From: CAYMBP01 sp964388745
GTDB lineage: Bacteria; Babelota; Babeliae; Babelales; RVW-14
Direction of reading: 5' to 3'
Length of the DNA: 64,000 bases
Assembly: GCA_964388745.1 (NCBI GenBank)
Contig: CAYMBP010000005.1
Location: forward strand, 1 to 64,000
Within the stretch, counting starts at the first letter, position 1. Each line of letters starts with the position of its first letter. This document shows, in pieces, positions 24,958 through 34,527 of this stretch. The translations under genes were made by a program, and so were the position numbers. The notes beneath the pieces were generated by a model. That model worked only from the letters and a program-made list of their open reading frames with translations. It was not told the DNA's origin and did not search any database.

Positions 24958-26664
24958 ATGAATTCCATTGTCGTATTGAAAAAAGAAGTTCAGCAAATTA
25001 TTGCTGCAAAATTTTCCAAAGAGCTTCTTCAAGATATTTCGTGTGATTTGACGATTAATTTTGATCAAGGAAAGTCATTTGGGGACTTAAGTTGTCCTGT
25101 TGCAATGCAACTTGCGCGTAAAGTTAAGCAACCACCTCGCGAAGTAGCAACTGTTATTAAAGATGCATTATTGTGTAAAAGTAATGCTGCTTTAGCCGGG
25201 GCCATTAAAGATGTTGAAATAGCTGGTCCAGGATTTGTAAATATTACCTTACAACCCTCTGCCTGGGCCCTAGTTGCATCTGAAGTAATGAGTAAAAAAA
25301 CAGCATTTTATGCATTGCCAGAAGCTGACCGAAAAAAGATATTAATTGAATTTGTTAGTGTTAATCCAACAGGCCCAATGCACCACGGACATGCTCGAGG
25401 TGCAATTGTTGGAGATGTTCTTTCTCGCGTTGCTGATTTTTTGGGGCATGATGTTACTAAAGAATATTATATTAATGATGCAGGCAATCAGATTGTAATA
25501 TTAGGGCGGTCCTTTCAGGCTCGATGCAAGCAAGTTCTTGGGTATGATGAGCCTCTTCCTGATGGTGGGTATGCTGGTGAATATTTGCTTGACTTAGCAG
25601 AGCAGTGTGTAAATGAGTTTGGGAGCGATTTGCTTAATAAAGAAGAATCATTTTTTGCACGTTATGCAAAAGATCATATGTTACAAATCATTAAGCATGA
25701 TCTTGATGTCTATGGCATAAGTTTTGATCGCTGGTTTTCAGAAAAGTCATTACATCAAAATGGTGAAGTCGATGAGTCACTTCTTATGCTGAACTCAAAA
25801 GGATTTGTTTATGAGTCTGAAGGTGCATTGTGGTTTAAGTCAACAGAATTTGGTGATGATAAAGATCGTGTGCTTCGCAAAAAAGATGGTGAAGTAACTT
25901 ATATTGCTCCAGATATTGCCTACCATAAAAATAAATTTGACCGAGGTTATGATCGTTTAATTAATGTTTTTGGGCAAGATCATCATGGCTATGTTAAGCG
26001 TCTTAAGGCAACACTTTCTGCTCTTGGGTATGATGAAAAAAAACTTCATGTAATTTTAGTTCAGCTTGTGACGTTTAAAGAGAGTGAAGTAACGCTCAAA
26101 ATGTCAAAACGTGCTGGTAAATTTGTATCACTTCAAGATGTTGTTGAATTCTTGGGTTCAGATGTTGCTCGATTTTTTTATTTAAATCGAAAGCCAGAAG
26201 CTCACCTTGATTTTGACTTACAAGTAGCGGTTAAGACAACTGATGAGAATCCTGTATTTTATATCCAGTACGCTTATGTTCGAACAAAAAGTGTTTTAAA
26301 TAAAGCAAGAGAAGAAAAAGAACTTGCATCATTTATTGCTCAAATTGGCAAAGCTGGTGCAGAAAGGTTGCTGTATGATACGCTGAGTACGCAGATGACT
26401 GAAGCAGAAATTACACTTATTAAAAAAATTGTCTCATTAAGTGATATTGCGCGTAGCGTTGTTGATAGTCATCAAACTCATGTAATTGCTTATTATGCCT
26501 GGGAGCTTGCAAATCATTTTCACGGATATTATGCTCAACAACGAGTTATTGATCCGGGCAACAAAGAAGCAACTCGAGCACGGTTATGCATTGTCGCTCT
26601 TGTCCGTCAATCTCTTGAGCTTTGCTTAGATCTACTTGGTTTGAGTAAGCCAGAATCAATGTAA
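24958..26664 (+). CDS. argS: Arginyl-tRNA synthetase
   Basis: Class I synthetase charging tRNA-Arg. 568 residues. N-terminal additional domain (about 1-110), then [18 protein letters not shown] containing the HIGH-type motif (HHGH). [22 protein letters not shown] and the [10 protein letters not shown] loop follow, with the DALR anticodon-binding domain at the C-terminus ([15 protein letters not shown] onward). GAAGG lies about 9 nt before the ATG. lepA starts 14 nt later. Confidence 0.97.
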   Translation: MNSIVVLKKEVQQIIAAKFSKELLQDISCDLTINFDQGKSFGDLSCPVAMQLARKVKQPPREVATVIKDALLCKSNAALAGAIKDVEIAGPGFVNITLQPSAWALVASEVMSKKTAFYALPEADRKKILIEFVSVNPTGPMHHGHARGAIVGDVLSRVADFLGHDVTKEYYINDAGNQIVILGRSFQARCKQVLGYDEPLPDGGYAGEYLLDLAEQCVNEFGSDLLNKEESFFARYAKDHMLQIIKHDLDVYGISFDRWFSEKSLHQNGEVDESLLMLNSKGFVYESEGALWFKSTEFGDDKDRVLRKKDGEVTYIAPDIAYHKNKFDRGYDRLINVFGQDHHGYVKRLKATLSALGYDEKKLHVILVQLVTFKESEVTLKMSKRAGKFVSLQDVVEFLGSDVARFFYLNRKPEAHLDFDLQVAVKTTDENPVFYIQYAYVRTKSVLNKAREEKELASFIAQIGKAGAERLLYDTLSTQMTEAEITLIKKIVSLSDIARSVVDSHQTHVIAYYAWELANHFHGYYAQQRVIDPGNKEATRARLCIVALVRQSLELCLDLLGLSKPESM

Positions 26665-26678
26665 AAAAGGTTAATTTG

Positions 26679-28508
26679 ATGAATATTGAAAAAATTAAGA
26701 ATTTTAAACTCCAAGACTTTACGCCAAATCGTATTCGCAATTTTTCGATTATCGCCCATATTGATCATGGAAAATCAACTCTTGCTGATCGGCTTTTAGA
26801 GGTTACAGAAACAATCTCTTCTCGGCATAAAAATGAACAGGTACTTGATACACTCAAAGTTGAGCGTGAGAGGGGTATAACTGTTAAGGCACAGACAGCA
26901 TCACTTTTTTACGAGTATAATGGAGAAATATATCTTCTTAATTTAATTGACACCCCTGGTCATGTTGACTTTAGTTATGAGGTATCTCGCTCACTATATG
27001 CTTGTCAAGGAGCGTTGCTTGTTGTTGATGCAGCTCAAGGGGTACAAGCGCAAACTATGGCAAATTTTTATCTTGCCTTTGAGCAAGATCTTTCAATTAT
27101 TCCGGTGCTCAATAAAATTGATATGGCTAATGCTGATATTGACCGTGTTTCAGGGGAGCTTAAAACAGCTTTTGATATGTTACCAGAGGATATCATACCT
27201 ATTTCAGCAAAAACAGGTCTTGGTATTGATAAGCTCTTTCCTGCAATTATTGAGCAAGTTGCGCCTCCAAAAGGTGATGCTAATGAGCTTTTTAAGGGGT
27301 TGCTTTTTGATTCATGGTTTGATGAGTATCGAGGGGTTATCTGCCTTTTTGAAATTATTGATGGGTCGCTTAAAAAAGGTGATGTTGTTGTGTCTGCTCA
27401 TACTGATGAACAATATGAAATACTTGAAATTGGTCTTATGTATCCAGGGCCACATCCAACGGGGCAGCTTTTTACTGGTCAGGTAGGGTATGTAATTACT
27501 GGAATGAGAACTGTTCGAGAAGCCCGTGTTGGCGATACTTTTTATCAAAAAGGAAAACCTGTTAAGGCATTGCCAGGCTTTAAGCCTGCGAAATCAATGG
27601 TGTTTGCTGGAATTTATCCCGTTGATACTTCTGATTTTGAATTTGTACGTGATGCGATTGAAAAATTGACCATTAATGATCCAAGTGTTCATGTTGAGAA
27701 GGAGAGCTCTGTTGCTTTAGGACTTGGGTTTCGTTGTGGATTTTTAGGCCTTTTGCATATGGATGTATTCAAACAGCGTCTTGAAGATGAATATAATGTA
27801 GCTATTATTGCTACTTCACCATCGGTATTGTATAAGATATTGTTGACTAACGGGGAAGAAGTAATTGTTGAAAACCCATCAAATTTTCCTGATCAGGCAA
27901 CAATCGATGCTGTACTTGAGCCCATGATTAATGCGACAATGATTACGCCCAAAGAGTATCTTGGTAATTTATTGCGTCTTTGTCAAGAGAGGCGTGGGGA
28001 GCAAAAAGAAATGACTTATTTAGATGAAAGTCGCCTTATTTTGCGCTATAAAATGCCGCTTAATGAGATTGTTTCAGACTTTTATGATAAGCTTAAATCA
28101 TTGAGTGCAGGCTACGCAAGTTTTGATTATGAAGAAGCAGGATATGAAGAGGCTGATTTGGTAAAAATGAATGTTTTACTTAATGGCAAGCCTGTTGATG
28201 CTCTTTCTATTATTGTACATAAAGATAAGGCTTTTTATATAGGGCGTCAATTGACACAAAAACTTAAGTCCGTTATTCATAAGCAAATGTTTGAGGTTGC
28301 TATTCAAGCGGCAGTTGGAGCTAAAGTTATTGCTCGAGAGACAGTTTCTGCATTGCGTAAAAATGTTACTGCAAAGTGTTATGGTGGTGATATTACTCGA
28401 AAACGAAAATTGCTTGAAAAGCAAAAAGAGGGGAAAAAGAAATTGAAGCAGGTCGGAAATGTTGAGCTTCCGCAAGAAGCATTCTTGACTGTATTAAAGA
28501 ATGACTAG
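26679..28508 (+). CDS. lepA: Elongation factor 4 (LepA)
   Basis: Ribosomal GTPase that promotes back-translocation and ribosome biogenesis. 609 residues. G1 [16 protein letters not shown]3 DTPGHVDFS and G4 NKIDMANAD are intact. The EF-G-like domains and the LepA-specific C-terminal domain follow ([20 protein letters not shown]). ATG 26679 preferred over the adjacent TTG. Likely co-transcribed with argS and hspR. Confidence 0.97.
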   Translation: MNIEKIKNFKLQDFTPNRIRNFSIIAHIDHGKSTLADRLLEVTETISSRHKNEQVLDTLKVERERGITVKAQTASLFYEYNGEIYLLNLIDTPGHVDFSYEVSRSLYACQGALLVVDAAQGVQAQTMANFYLAFEQDLSIIPVLNKIDMANADIDRVSGELKTAFDMLPEDIIPISAKTGLGIDKLFPAIIEQVAPPKGDANELFKGLLFDSWFDEYRGVICLFEIIDGSLKKGDVVVSAHTDEQYEILEIGLMYPGPHPTGQLFTGQVGYVITGMRTVREARVGDTFYQKGKPVKALPGFKPAKSMVFAGIYPVDTSDFEFVRDAIEKLTINDPSVHVEKESSVALGLGFRCGFLGLLHMDVFKQRLEDEYNVAIIATSPSVLYKILLTNGEEVIVENPSNFPDQATIDAVLEPMINATMITPKEYLGNLLRLCQERRGEQKEMTYLDESRLILRYKMPLNEIVSDFYDKLKSLSAGYASFDYEEAGYEEADLVKMNVLLNGKPVDALSIIVHKDKAFYIGRQLTQKLKSVIHKQMFEVAIQAAVGAKVIARETVSALRKNVTAKCYGGDITRKRKLLEKQKEGKKKLKQVGNVELPQEAFLTVLKND

Positions 28509-28517
28509 CATGAGGGT

Positions 28518-29018
28518 ATGAGGATGAAACGTAAAAAAGGTTTTTATTCAATATCAGTAGTTGCAAAAATGTTTTCGGTGCATCAGCAGACAGTGCGCAT
28601 GTATGAAAAAGAGGGGCTTATTTCTCCAAAGCGATCAGAGGGAAATACTCGTCTTTTTTCAGAAGAAGACGTTGATCGCCTTGAAGAGATTATTAATTTA
28701 ACTCATAAAATGGGAGTTAATCTTGCAGGGGTTGAGATTATTCTTAAGCTTCAGAAAAAAATTAAGCGTATGCAAGATGAAATGAATGCACTCTTTTCAA
28801 AGTTTCAGGATCAGCTTGACGAAGAATCAAATAGCTATAAAGATGATTTAAAATTGCGAGTTGGGCGTCTTGCTCAGATGAAAAAAGAGTCACCTCTTTT
28901 AGAGGAAAAAAAGACTTTTGATAACCGAGAAGAAGAGGTCCTTTGCAATGATATAGATAATGAATCAACTGATGAGCTTTCAGACTGGGAAATTGAGTAT
29001 GACCGTGACGATAAGTAG
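28518..29018 (+). CDS. hspR: MerR-family repressor, HspR-like
   Basis: 166 residues. N-terminal winged helix-turn-helix of the MerR class: YSISVVAKMFSVHQQTVRMY, KEGLISPKRSEGNTRLFSEE, then THKMGVNLAGVEIILKL. The last piece is typical of HspR heat-shock repressors rather than metal sensors. A coiled-coil dimerisation helix and an acidic tail follow, with no Cys effector site. It sits 12 nt before htpX, a heat-stress protease gene, which supports control of a heat-shock regulon. I did not find a convincing HAIR-type operator. Confidence 0.8.
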   Translation: MRMKRKKGFYSISVVAKMFSVHQQTVRMYEKEGLISPKRSEGNTRLFSEEDVDRLEEIINLTHKMGVNLAGVEIILKLQKKIKRMQDEMNALFSKFQDQLDEESNSYKDDLKLRVGRLAQMKKESPLLEEKKTFDNREEEVLCNDIDNESTDELSDWEIEYDRDDK

Positions 29019-29030
29019 AAGGAATATATT

Positions 29031-29900
29031 ATGATGTGGAATCAGCTTAAAACTGTGATATTGCTCGGTTCATTAACTGGGTTGTTATTTTTACTCGGGC
29101 ATTTTTTAGGTGGTATGAATGGGGTTGTTATAGCTTTTACATTTTCATTGCTTATGAATATTGGAGCCTACTTTTTTTCAGATAAATTGGTATTACGAAT
29201 GTATCGTGCTCAAAAGCTTGATCGTGAGAAATATTCACATATTTATGCCATGGTTGAAGAGCTGTGTCTTAAGGCAGCTTTGCCAATGCCAAAGTTATGG
29301 TATGTTGCTACCTCAATGCCTAATGCCTTTGCTACGGGAAGAAACCCAAAAAATGCTTCTGTTGCAGTGACACAAGGAATTTTAAATTTGCTTGAAGAGC
29401 ATGAGCTGCGAGGAGTTTTAGCTCATGAAATTTCTCATATTAAAAATCGTGATATTTTAGTAAGTACTATTGCAGCAGTGATGGCCTCAGCTATTGCTCA
29501 TATTGCTTATATGCTTAGATGGACTGCTATTTTAGGTGGTGGTAATAGATCAAATGATCGAGGAAATGGCGCACTTGGTGCTATCGGTCTTATTTTACTT
29601 GCTGTTCTTATGCCTCTTGCGGCAACATTGATTCAGTTAAGTATTTCTCGTTCAAGAGAATATTTAGCTGATGAGTCTGGTGCTGATTATTCTGATGACC
29701 CTCTTGCATTAGCTTCTGCTCTTGAAAAAATTGAGTATGGAGTTAAAGCTGATCATTTAAATCCTGAGTCTGCAGCGCATACAAGTACGGCTGGATTGTT
29801 TATTATGCATCCCTTTTCGGGCGGAGGATTAACATCTCTTTTTTCAACACACCCACCAACAAAAAAAAGAGTTGCGCGGTTGAGAAAAATGGCCACCTAG
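29031..29900 (+). CDS. htpX: Zinc metalloprotease HtpX (M48)
   Basis: Inner-membrane protease for misfolded membrane proteins. 289 residues, normal length. Two N-terminal spans (about 8-25 and 30-50), zinc motif HEISH at 132-136, then two more spans (about 145-165 and 180-205). The third ligand region is REYLADESGAD, and the end has HPFSGG and STHPPTKKRVARL. A strong AGAAGGA precedes the start; ATG 29034 is possible too. Follows hspR. Confidence 0.95.
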   Translation: MMWNQLKTVILLGSLTGLLFLLGHFLGGMNGVVIAFTFSLLMNIGAYFFSDKLVLRMYRAQKLDREKYSHIYAMVEELCLKAALPMPKLWYVATSMPNAFATGRNPKNASVAVTQGILNLLEEHELRGVLAHEISHIKNRDILVSTIAAVMASAIAHIAYMLRWTAILGGGNRSNDRGNGALGAIGLILLAVLMPLAATLIQLSISRSREYLADESGADYSDDPLALASALEKIEYGVKADHLNPESAAHTSTAGLFIMHPFSGGGLTSLFSTHPPTKKRVARLRKMAT

Positions 29901-30082
29901 AGGGGATTTTCGGTGAAGTTTTTCTGTGTTTGAAATAATAAATATATCTAAAAATATAAAAAAACACATTTCTTGTTTGCAAGTTGCTGGAGAATATGGT
30001 ACTATTTGCTTGATTTCGTGAGGTATTTGCGAATCGCTCATTGAAAAAAATCTTGAAAAGTTTTTGAAAAAATTAGCTCTAA

Positions 30083-30169
30083 GCCGAGGTGGCGAAATTG
30101 GTAGACGCACTGCTTTAAGGGGGCAGCGGGAGAAATCCCATAGGGGTTCGAGTCCCCTCCTCGGCACCA
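30083..30169 (+). tRNA. tRNA-Leu, anticodon AAG
   Basis: 87 nt including encoded CCA. Acceptor GCCGAGG pairs with CCTCGGC. The D stem is GCG/CGC, and the long class II variable arm (GGGA...TCCC) marks a leucine tRNA. The anticodon stem CTGCT/GGCAG leaves loop TTAAGGG, giving anticodon AAG (A34). Bacterial counterparts usually have GAG. Confidence 0.92.
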
Positions 30170-30181
30170 TCCGTCTCCGCT

Positions 30182-30201
30182 AATTTTGCGAAAGCAAAAT
30201 T
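30182..30201. terminator. Hairpin after tRNA-Leu
   Basis: Stem AATTTTGC/GCAAAATT with a GAAA tetraloop, 12 nt after the tRNA CCA. No clear T-run, so a 3'-end or processing role is inferred from position. Confidence 0.4.
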
Positions 30202-30302
30202 TAGCTACGACGTGATTTTAATCACTGAGTAGCGTACATAATTTGTCTTGTACTCAAGTGTAGTTGTATTGTTAGGAGAAAAGAGTTTTTTAAGGAGTTT
30301 AT

Positions 30303-31955
30303 ATGAATGCTCAGTCTCGTTTAGTTCAGTTTTTGACAGCGCCATTTTTTGGTTGGTGTGCATTGCTCGTGATTGGCACGTCCTTTATGGTCTCCTTTGA
30401 TAAAAAAAAGCTTAAAGAAATTCCTTCAGATGCAACAATCATGCAGACAGTTAATGGGTATTTTGGTGCCATGAAGTTTTCTCAAATTAAAAAGGGAATT
30501 GATCTTGAAGGTGGAACCTACCTTGTTCTTGGTGTTGAAATTGAAAAAGCGATTGAAAATCGTTTAGTGATAGAAAGCAAGGCGCTTGATGATTTGTTTA
30601 GCAAGAGTGATGAGCGAACGCTTAAGCCGGTTAAAAAAACAGTCACAGGTCGTGTCTTGACCGTTGAGTTTGAAACAGAAGCTTCGGCTCGTTCATGTGT
30701 TAATCTGCTTAAAGAGCAGCGTGGACATGTTTTTAAGTCAACCTCAGTTGATAACGTTGTTTCTATAAATTTACTTGCCGATGTTGAGCAAAATATTCGT
30801 GTTAATGCGGTTGATCAGGCTGTTAATGTCATGTCTAATCGTCTTTCAGGATATGGCGTTGGAGGTATTGCTGTTCAGCAGCATGGTGAGCGGCAAGTTG
30901 TTGTTCAATTGCCTGGTGTTGATGATCCTGACCGTGTTAAATCTATTTTAAGTAAAACTGCAAATCTTGAATTGAAAATTGTTGAAGAATCATCTGGTTC
31001 AAAAGAGACTCTGCTTGATAAATTTGATGGAGAGCTTCCTTCTGATAAAGTGATCATTCCTGGTAAAAAAGAAAAAGATGGAAGTGGGTATCGTGAATGG
31101 TATTTGGTTTCAGCTTTTGCCGATTTAACGGGTGACCACATTACTCATGCTGAAGTATCTCGTGATAAATTTAATAAGCCACAAGTAACTTTCAAACTTG
31201 ATGCACCAGGATCTCGTGAGTTTGCAGAAATTACCGGCAGAAATGTTGGTCGTTTACTCGGTGTTGTGATTGATGATGTTATGTACACAGCTGCGCGTAT
31301 TTCAGAAGAAATTTCTGGTGGGAATGTGAGTATTACCGGAAGCTTTACATTTCAAGAGTCAAAAGATCTTTCAATTGTATTGAGATCGGGTGCGCTGGCT
31401 GCACCATTAAAATTTGAGCAAGAGAGTCGAGTAGGAGCTTCACTTGGGCAAGATTCAATTAACCGAGGGATGATTTCATGTTTGGTTGCTCTGCTGTTTT
31501 TATGCATTTTTAGTATCTTTTATTACAAAGTTCCTGGTTTTTTCGCGGTGCTTGCATTGTTATATAATCTTTTCTTAATTATGTTGTTTTTGAGTTATTT
31601 TAAAGCAACATTAACATTGCCTGGTATTGCGGGTATGGTATTAACAATTGGTATGGCAATTGATTCTTCAATTTTAATTTATGAAAATATTAAAGAGTAT
31701 TTACTCGCTGGTGAGCCATTAAGAAATGCAATACAGAAGGGTTTTGGTGGGGTGATGATGGTTATTTTTGATTCAAACTTAACCACCTTTTTGACTGGAT
31801 TTATCTTGTATCAATTTGGAGGTCCAGCAATTAAGGGTTTTGCAGTAACGCTTATGGCTGGTATTGTTGCAACCTTGCTTGCAGGTGTTATGTTTTTACG
31901 CTCTTTGTTTACCTTTTCTCTTGAAGTGCTTGGTACACGAGACATTAAGTTTTAA
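30303..31955 (+). CDS. secD: Protein translocase subunit SecD
   Basis: RND-type component that uses the proton gradient to help Sec export. 550 residues. TM1 at about 12-31, the D-x-EGGT motif (GIDLEGGTYLVLGVE), P1-head periplasmic regions and the family block AGSREFAEITG-like (APGSREFAEITG) follow. SGGNVSITG and LRSGALAAPL precede five C-terminal spans. No secF follows: tRNA-Met and plsY are next. Many exported proteins in the window depend on this pathway. Confidence 0.95.
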   Translation: MNAQSRLVQFLTAPFFGWCALLVIGTSFMVSFDKKKLKEIPSDATIMQTVNGYFGAMKFSQIKKGIDLEGGTYLVLGVEIEKAIENRLVIESKALDDLFSKSDERTLKPVKKTVTGRVLTVEFETEASARSCVNLLKEQRGHVFKSTSVDNVVSINLLADVEQNIRVNAVDQAVNVMSNRLSGYGVGGIAVQQHGERQVVVQLPGVDDPDRVKSILSKTANLELKIVEESSGSKETLLDKFDGELPSDKVIIPGKKEKDGSGYREWYLVSAFADLTGDHITHAEVSRDKFNKPQVTFKLDAPGSREFAEITGRNVGRLLGVVIDDVMYTAARISEEISGGNVSITGSFTFQESKDLSIVLRSGALAAPLKFEQESRVGASLGQDSINRGMISCLVALLFLCIFSIFYYKVPGFFAVLALLYNLFLIMLFLSYFKATLTLPGIAGMVLTIGMAIDSSILIYENIKEYLLAGEPLRNAIQKGFGGVMMVIFDSNLTTFLTGFILYQFGGPAIKGFAVTLMAGIVATLLAGVMFLRSLFTFSLEVLGTRDIKF

Positions 31956-31978
31956 TTCAGTAATTATTTAGATGAAGT

Positions 31979-32055
<77 letters not shown>

Positions 32056-32119
32056 CTTTTCTTTTCAATTTATCTTACTATATATTTATCTTACACCTCT
32101 GGTGTTGGGGAGGGTCTGG

Positions 32120-32734
32120 GTGAGTTTATATTATGATCTTTTTTTTAGTGGCATTTTTGCATATTTGATTGGGGCAATTCCAACAGGATATATTATTGCT
32201 CGATTATTTGCCAATATTGATATAACTTGTCATGGGTCGGGAAATATTGGTGCAAGCAATAGTGCACGTCTTCTTGGAAAGCCTTGCTTTTTTTTAGTAC
32301 TGCTTTTTGATGCAGGTAAAGCATTTGGAACCTATTGGCTTTTTTCAAATTGGTTTACAGATTCAAATTTTTTCTTTTACGCCTTTGTTGGTGCTTGTTT
32401 ACTGGTTGGTAATGCCTACTCCTGCTTTATCGGTTTTAAAGGGGGGAAGGGGGTTGCAACAGCTCTTGGTATTGTTGCCTATTTATTTCCATTTTGGATA
32501 GCAGTTCTTTTCGCGGCTATCTGGGCAATTGTTTTTATTGTAACACGCAAAGCTGCATGGGCTTCTATGCTTTCGCTCACGGGTGCGATTATCTTTATTT
32601 TCACTCGTCTGTTTGTGGTATATCATGTTAATGAGCGAACGCTCGGGTTGAGTGCGTTTATTTTATTTTTGTATTTTTTTGTCTTATTTCGTCATAAAAA
32701 AGATATTGCCAATCTCATTGCTGGAAAGCTCTAG
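32120..32734 (+). CDS. plsY: Acyl-phosphate:glycerol-3-phosphate acyltransferase
   Basis: Transfers the acyl group from acyl-phosphate to glycerol-3-phosphate, the first step of phospholipid synthesis. About 204 residues with multiple spans. Conserved loops: AYLIGAIPTGYIIAR, GSGNIGASNSARLLG, FDAGKAFGTYW and FIGFKGGKGVATALG. GTG 32120 is chosen because GGGGAGGG sits about 6 nt upstream; an in-frame GTG at 32102 would precede it. The ligase gene follows after 3 nt. Confidence 0.92.
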   Translation: MSLYYDLFFSGIFAYLIGAIPTGYIIARLFANIDITCHGSGNIGASNSARLLGKPCFFLVLLFDAGKAFGTYWLFSNWFTDSNFFFYAFVGACLLVGNAYSCFIGFKGGKGVATALGIVAYLFPFWIAVLFAAIWAIVFIVTRKAAWASMLSLTGAIIFIFTRLFVVYHVNERTLGLSAFILFLYFFVLFRHKKDIANLIAGKL

Positions 32735-32737
32735 CTT

Positions 32738-34504
32738 ATGTCTTCATTTTTGTCGTTTTTTGATGTTGCTCATACCTTTGAATCTCTTGAGCAGCAACCT
32801 TCTCGTTTAGCAAAAACACGAGCCTTGGCATCACTTCTTGAAAAAGTCAGGCCTGAAGAGGCACAGATTATTGCTTACTTTTCGCTTGGTGATATCAAGC
32901 CACGTTATCAGGGAGTACAGTTTAATTTTGCTGAAAAAAGCATGATCAAAGTGATTGCAAAGCGAGCTGGACAAGCGCCTGAAGCTGTCAAAGAGCTTGT
33001 TGCAATGCATGGTGATCTTGGTGCTGTTATCAGTCAGTTATCATGGCATAACCCTGAAAGTAATTTGTCGATTCAAGCACTCTATGAACAGTTACTAGAA
33101 CTTGCTACGTTGACCGGTATAGGGTCACAAGAACAAAAAGACCGCTTTATTTATCTGCTTCTTGATAAGCTTGATGCGGTTTCTGCAAAATATGTTATTC
33201 GAATTATTCTTGGCAAGCTGCGCTTGGGTTTTTCTGATATGACTCTGCTGGATGCTTTTTCTTGGATGGCAACTGAAGGCAAATCATTAAAGCCCTGCTT
33301 AGAGAATGGGTATAATGTGTCTGCTGACATTGGCCTGATTATTTATACGCTGAAAAAATATGGCGTGCAGGGCGTAAAAAATATCAGCATTTCTCCTGGT
33401 GTACCCATACGATTGGCAGCTGCTGAAAGGCTTAATGATGCGCAAGAGATTGTTGCTAAGTTAGGGAATTGCTGTGCTCAACCCAAGCTTGATGGGTTTC
33501 GTTTGCAGGTGCACCTTGATAAATCGTGTGATGAACCGCGAGTCTGTTTTTTTTCACGCAACTTGCAAAATATGTCTGCTATGTTTCCGGACCTTCATCA
33601 AGCCTTAATTAAACTTAACGTAAAAAATCTAATTGCAGAGGGGGAAGCAATTGCGTATGATGCGCAAACAGGAAATTTCTTGCCTTTTCAGGAAACGGTG
33701 AAGCGTAAGCGCAAACATGGTATTGCAGATGTTGCGCAAGAGTATCCGCTTAAACTTTTTTTCTTTGATATTTTGTATCTTAATAATGAATCTCTTTTGA
33801 GTTACCCCCATGTTCAACGTCGAAAAATGCTTGTTGATTTGTTTAATAAATCAAGTGATTTAGCAGTTATTCAGCCAATTGAAGAGTGTAAAATTTCTCA
33901 TGCTGATGAACTTGAAGAATACTTTGAGTCCATGATTGCTCAAGGGCTTGAAGGAGTTGTTGTTAAGCGTTTTGATTCACCCTACACTGCAGGTAAGAGA
34001 AATTTTAATTGGATAAAGCTTAAGCGCCAAGAAACAGGATCACTTGATGATACCCTTGACTGTGTGATCTTGGGCTATTATGCAGGCAGAGGTAAGCGTG
34101 CTCAATTTGGCATAGGAGCATTTCTTGTTGGCGTTTTTAATTCAGAAAAAGAAGGATTTGAAACTGTTGCAAAAATAGGCACAGGATTGAGCGACAATGA
34201 GTGGCGTAAACTTAAATCAGAGTGTGATGAGCGAGTAATCATGAACAAGCCTGAGGAGGTTTCGTGTGCTAAAGATTTAATTCCTGAAGTCTGGGTTCGG
34301 CCGGAACTTGTTTGTTTGGTACGAGCCGATGAAATTACTCGTTCTCCTATTCATACAGCTGGTAAAACAAAAACTGAGCATGGTTTTGCATTGCGATTTC
34401 CTCGAATTATGGGCTATCGTGAAGACAAGTCATCAACAGATGCAACAACTGTTAATGAAGTAAAGAACTTGTTTAATTTGCAGTTTTGTCGAAAAAGCAA
34501 ATAA
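32738..34504 (+). CDS. ATP-dependent DNA ligase, archaeal/eukaryal replicative type
   Basis: Seals nicks using ATP. 588 residues, with three domains. The helical DNA-binding domain (about 1-230) has KYVIRIILGKLRLGFSD. The adenylation domain carries motif I QPKLDGFRLQ (Lys nucleophile), AEGEAIAYD (III), FFFDILYLN (IIIa), EGVVVKRFDSPYTAG (IV) and WIKLKR (V). An OB fold follows, with VWVRPELVCLV and FALRFPRIMGYRED near the end. The N-terminal domain is what separates this type from small LigD-like ligases. Bacterial replication normally uses NAD-dependent LigA, which is not in this window. Confidence 0.93.
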   Translation: MSSFLSFFDVAHTFESLEQQPSRLAKTRALASLLEKVRPEEAQIIAYFSLGDIKPRYQGVQFNFAEKSMIKVIAKRAGQAPEAVKELVAMHGDLGAVISQLSWHNPESNLSIQALYEQLLELATLTGIGSQEQKDRFIYLLLDKLDAVSAKYVIRIILGKLRLGFSDMTLLDAFSWMATEGKSLKPCLENGYNVSADIGLIIYTLKKYGVQGVKNISISPGVPIRLAAAERLNDAQEIVAKLGNCCAQPKLDGFRLQVHLDKSCDEPRVCFFSRNLQNMSAMFPDLHQALIKLNVKNLIAEGEAIAYDAQTGNFLPFQETVKRKRKHGIADVAQEYPLKLFFFDILYLNNESLLSYPHVQRRKMLVDLFNKSSDLAVIQPIEECKISHADELEEYFESMIAQGLEGVVVKRFDSPYTAGKRNFNWIKLKRQETGSLDDTLDCVILGYYAGRGKRAQFGIGAFLVGVFNSEKEGFETVAKIGTGLSDNEWRKLKSECDERVIMNKPEEVSCAKDLIPEVWVRPELVCLVRADEITRSPIHTAGKTKTEHGFALRFPRIMGYREDKSSTDATTVNEVKNLFNLQFCRKSK

Positions 34505-34527
34505 ATTAAGAGAGGATAAAGGTAAAT

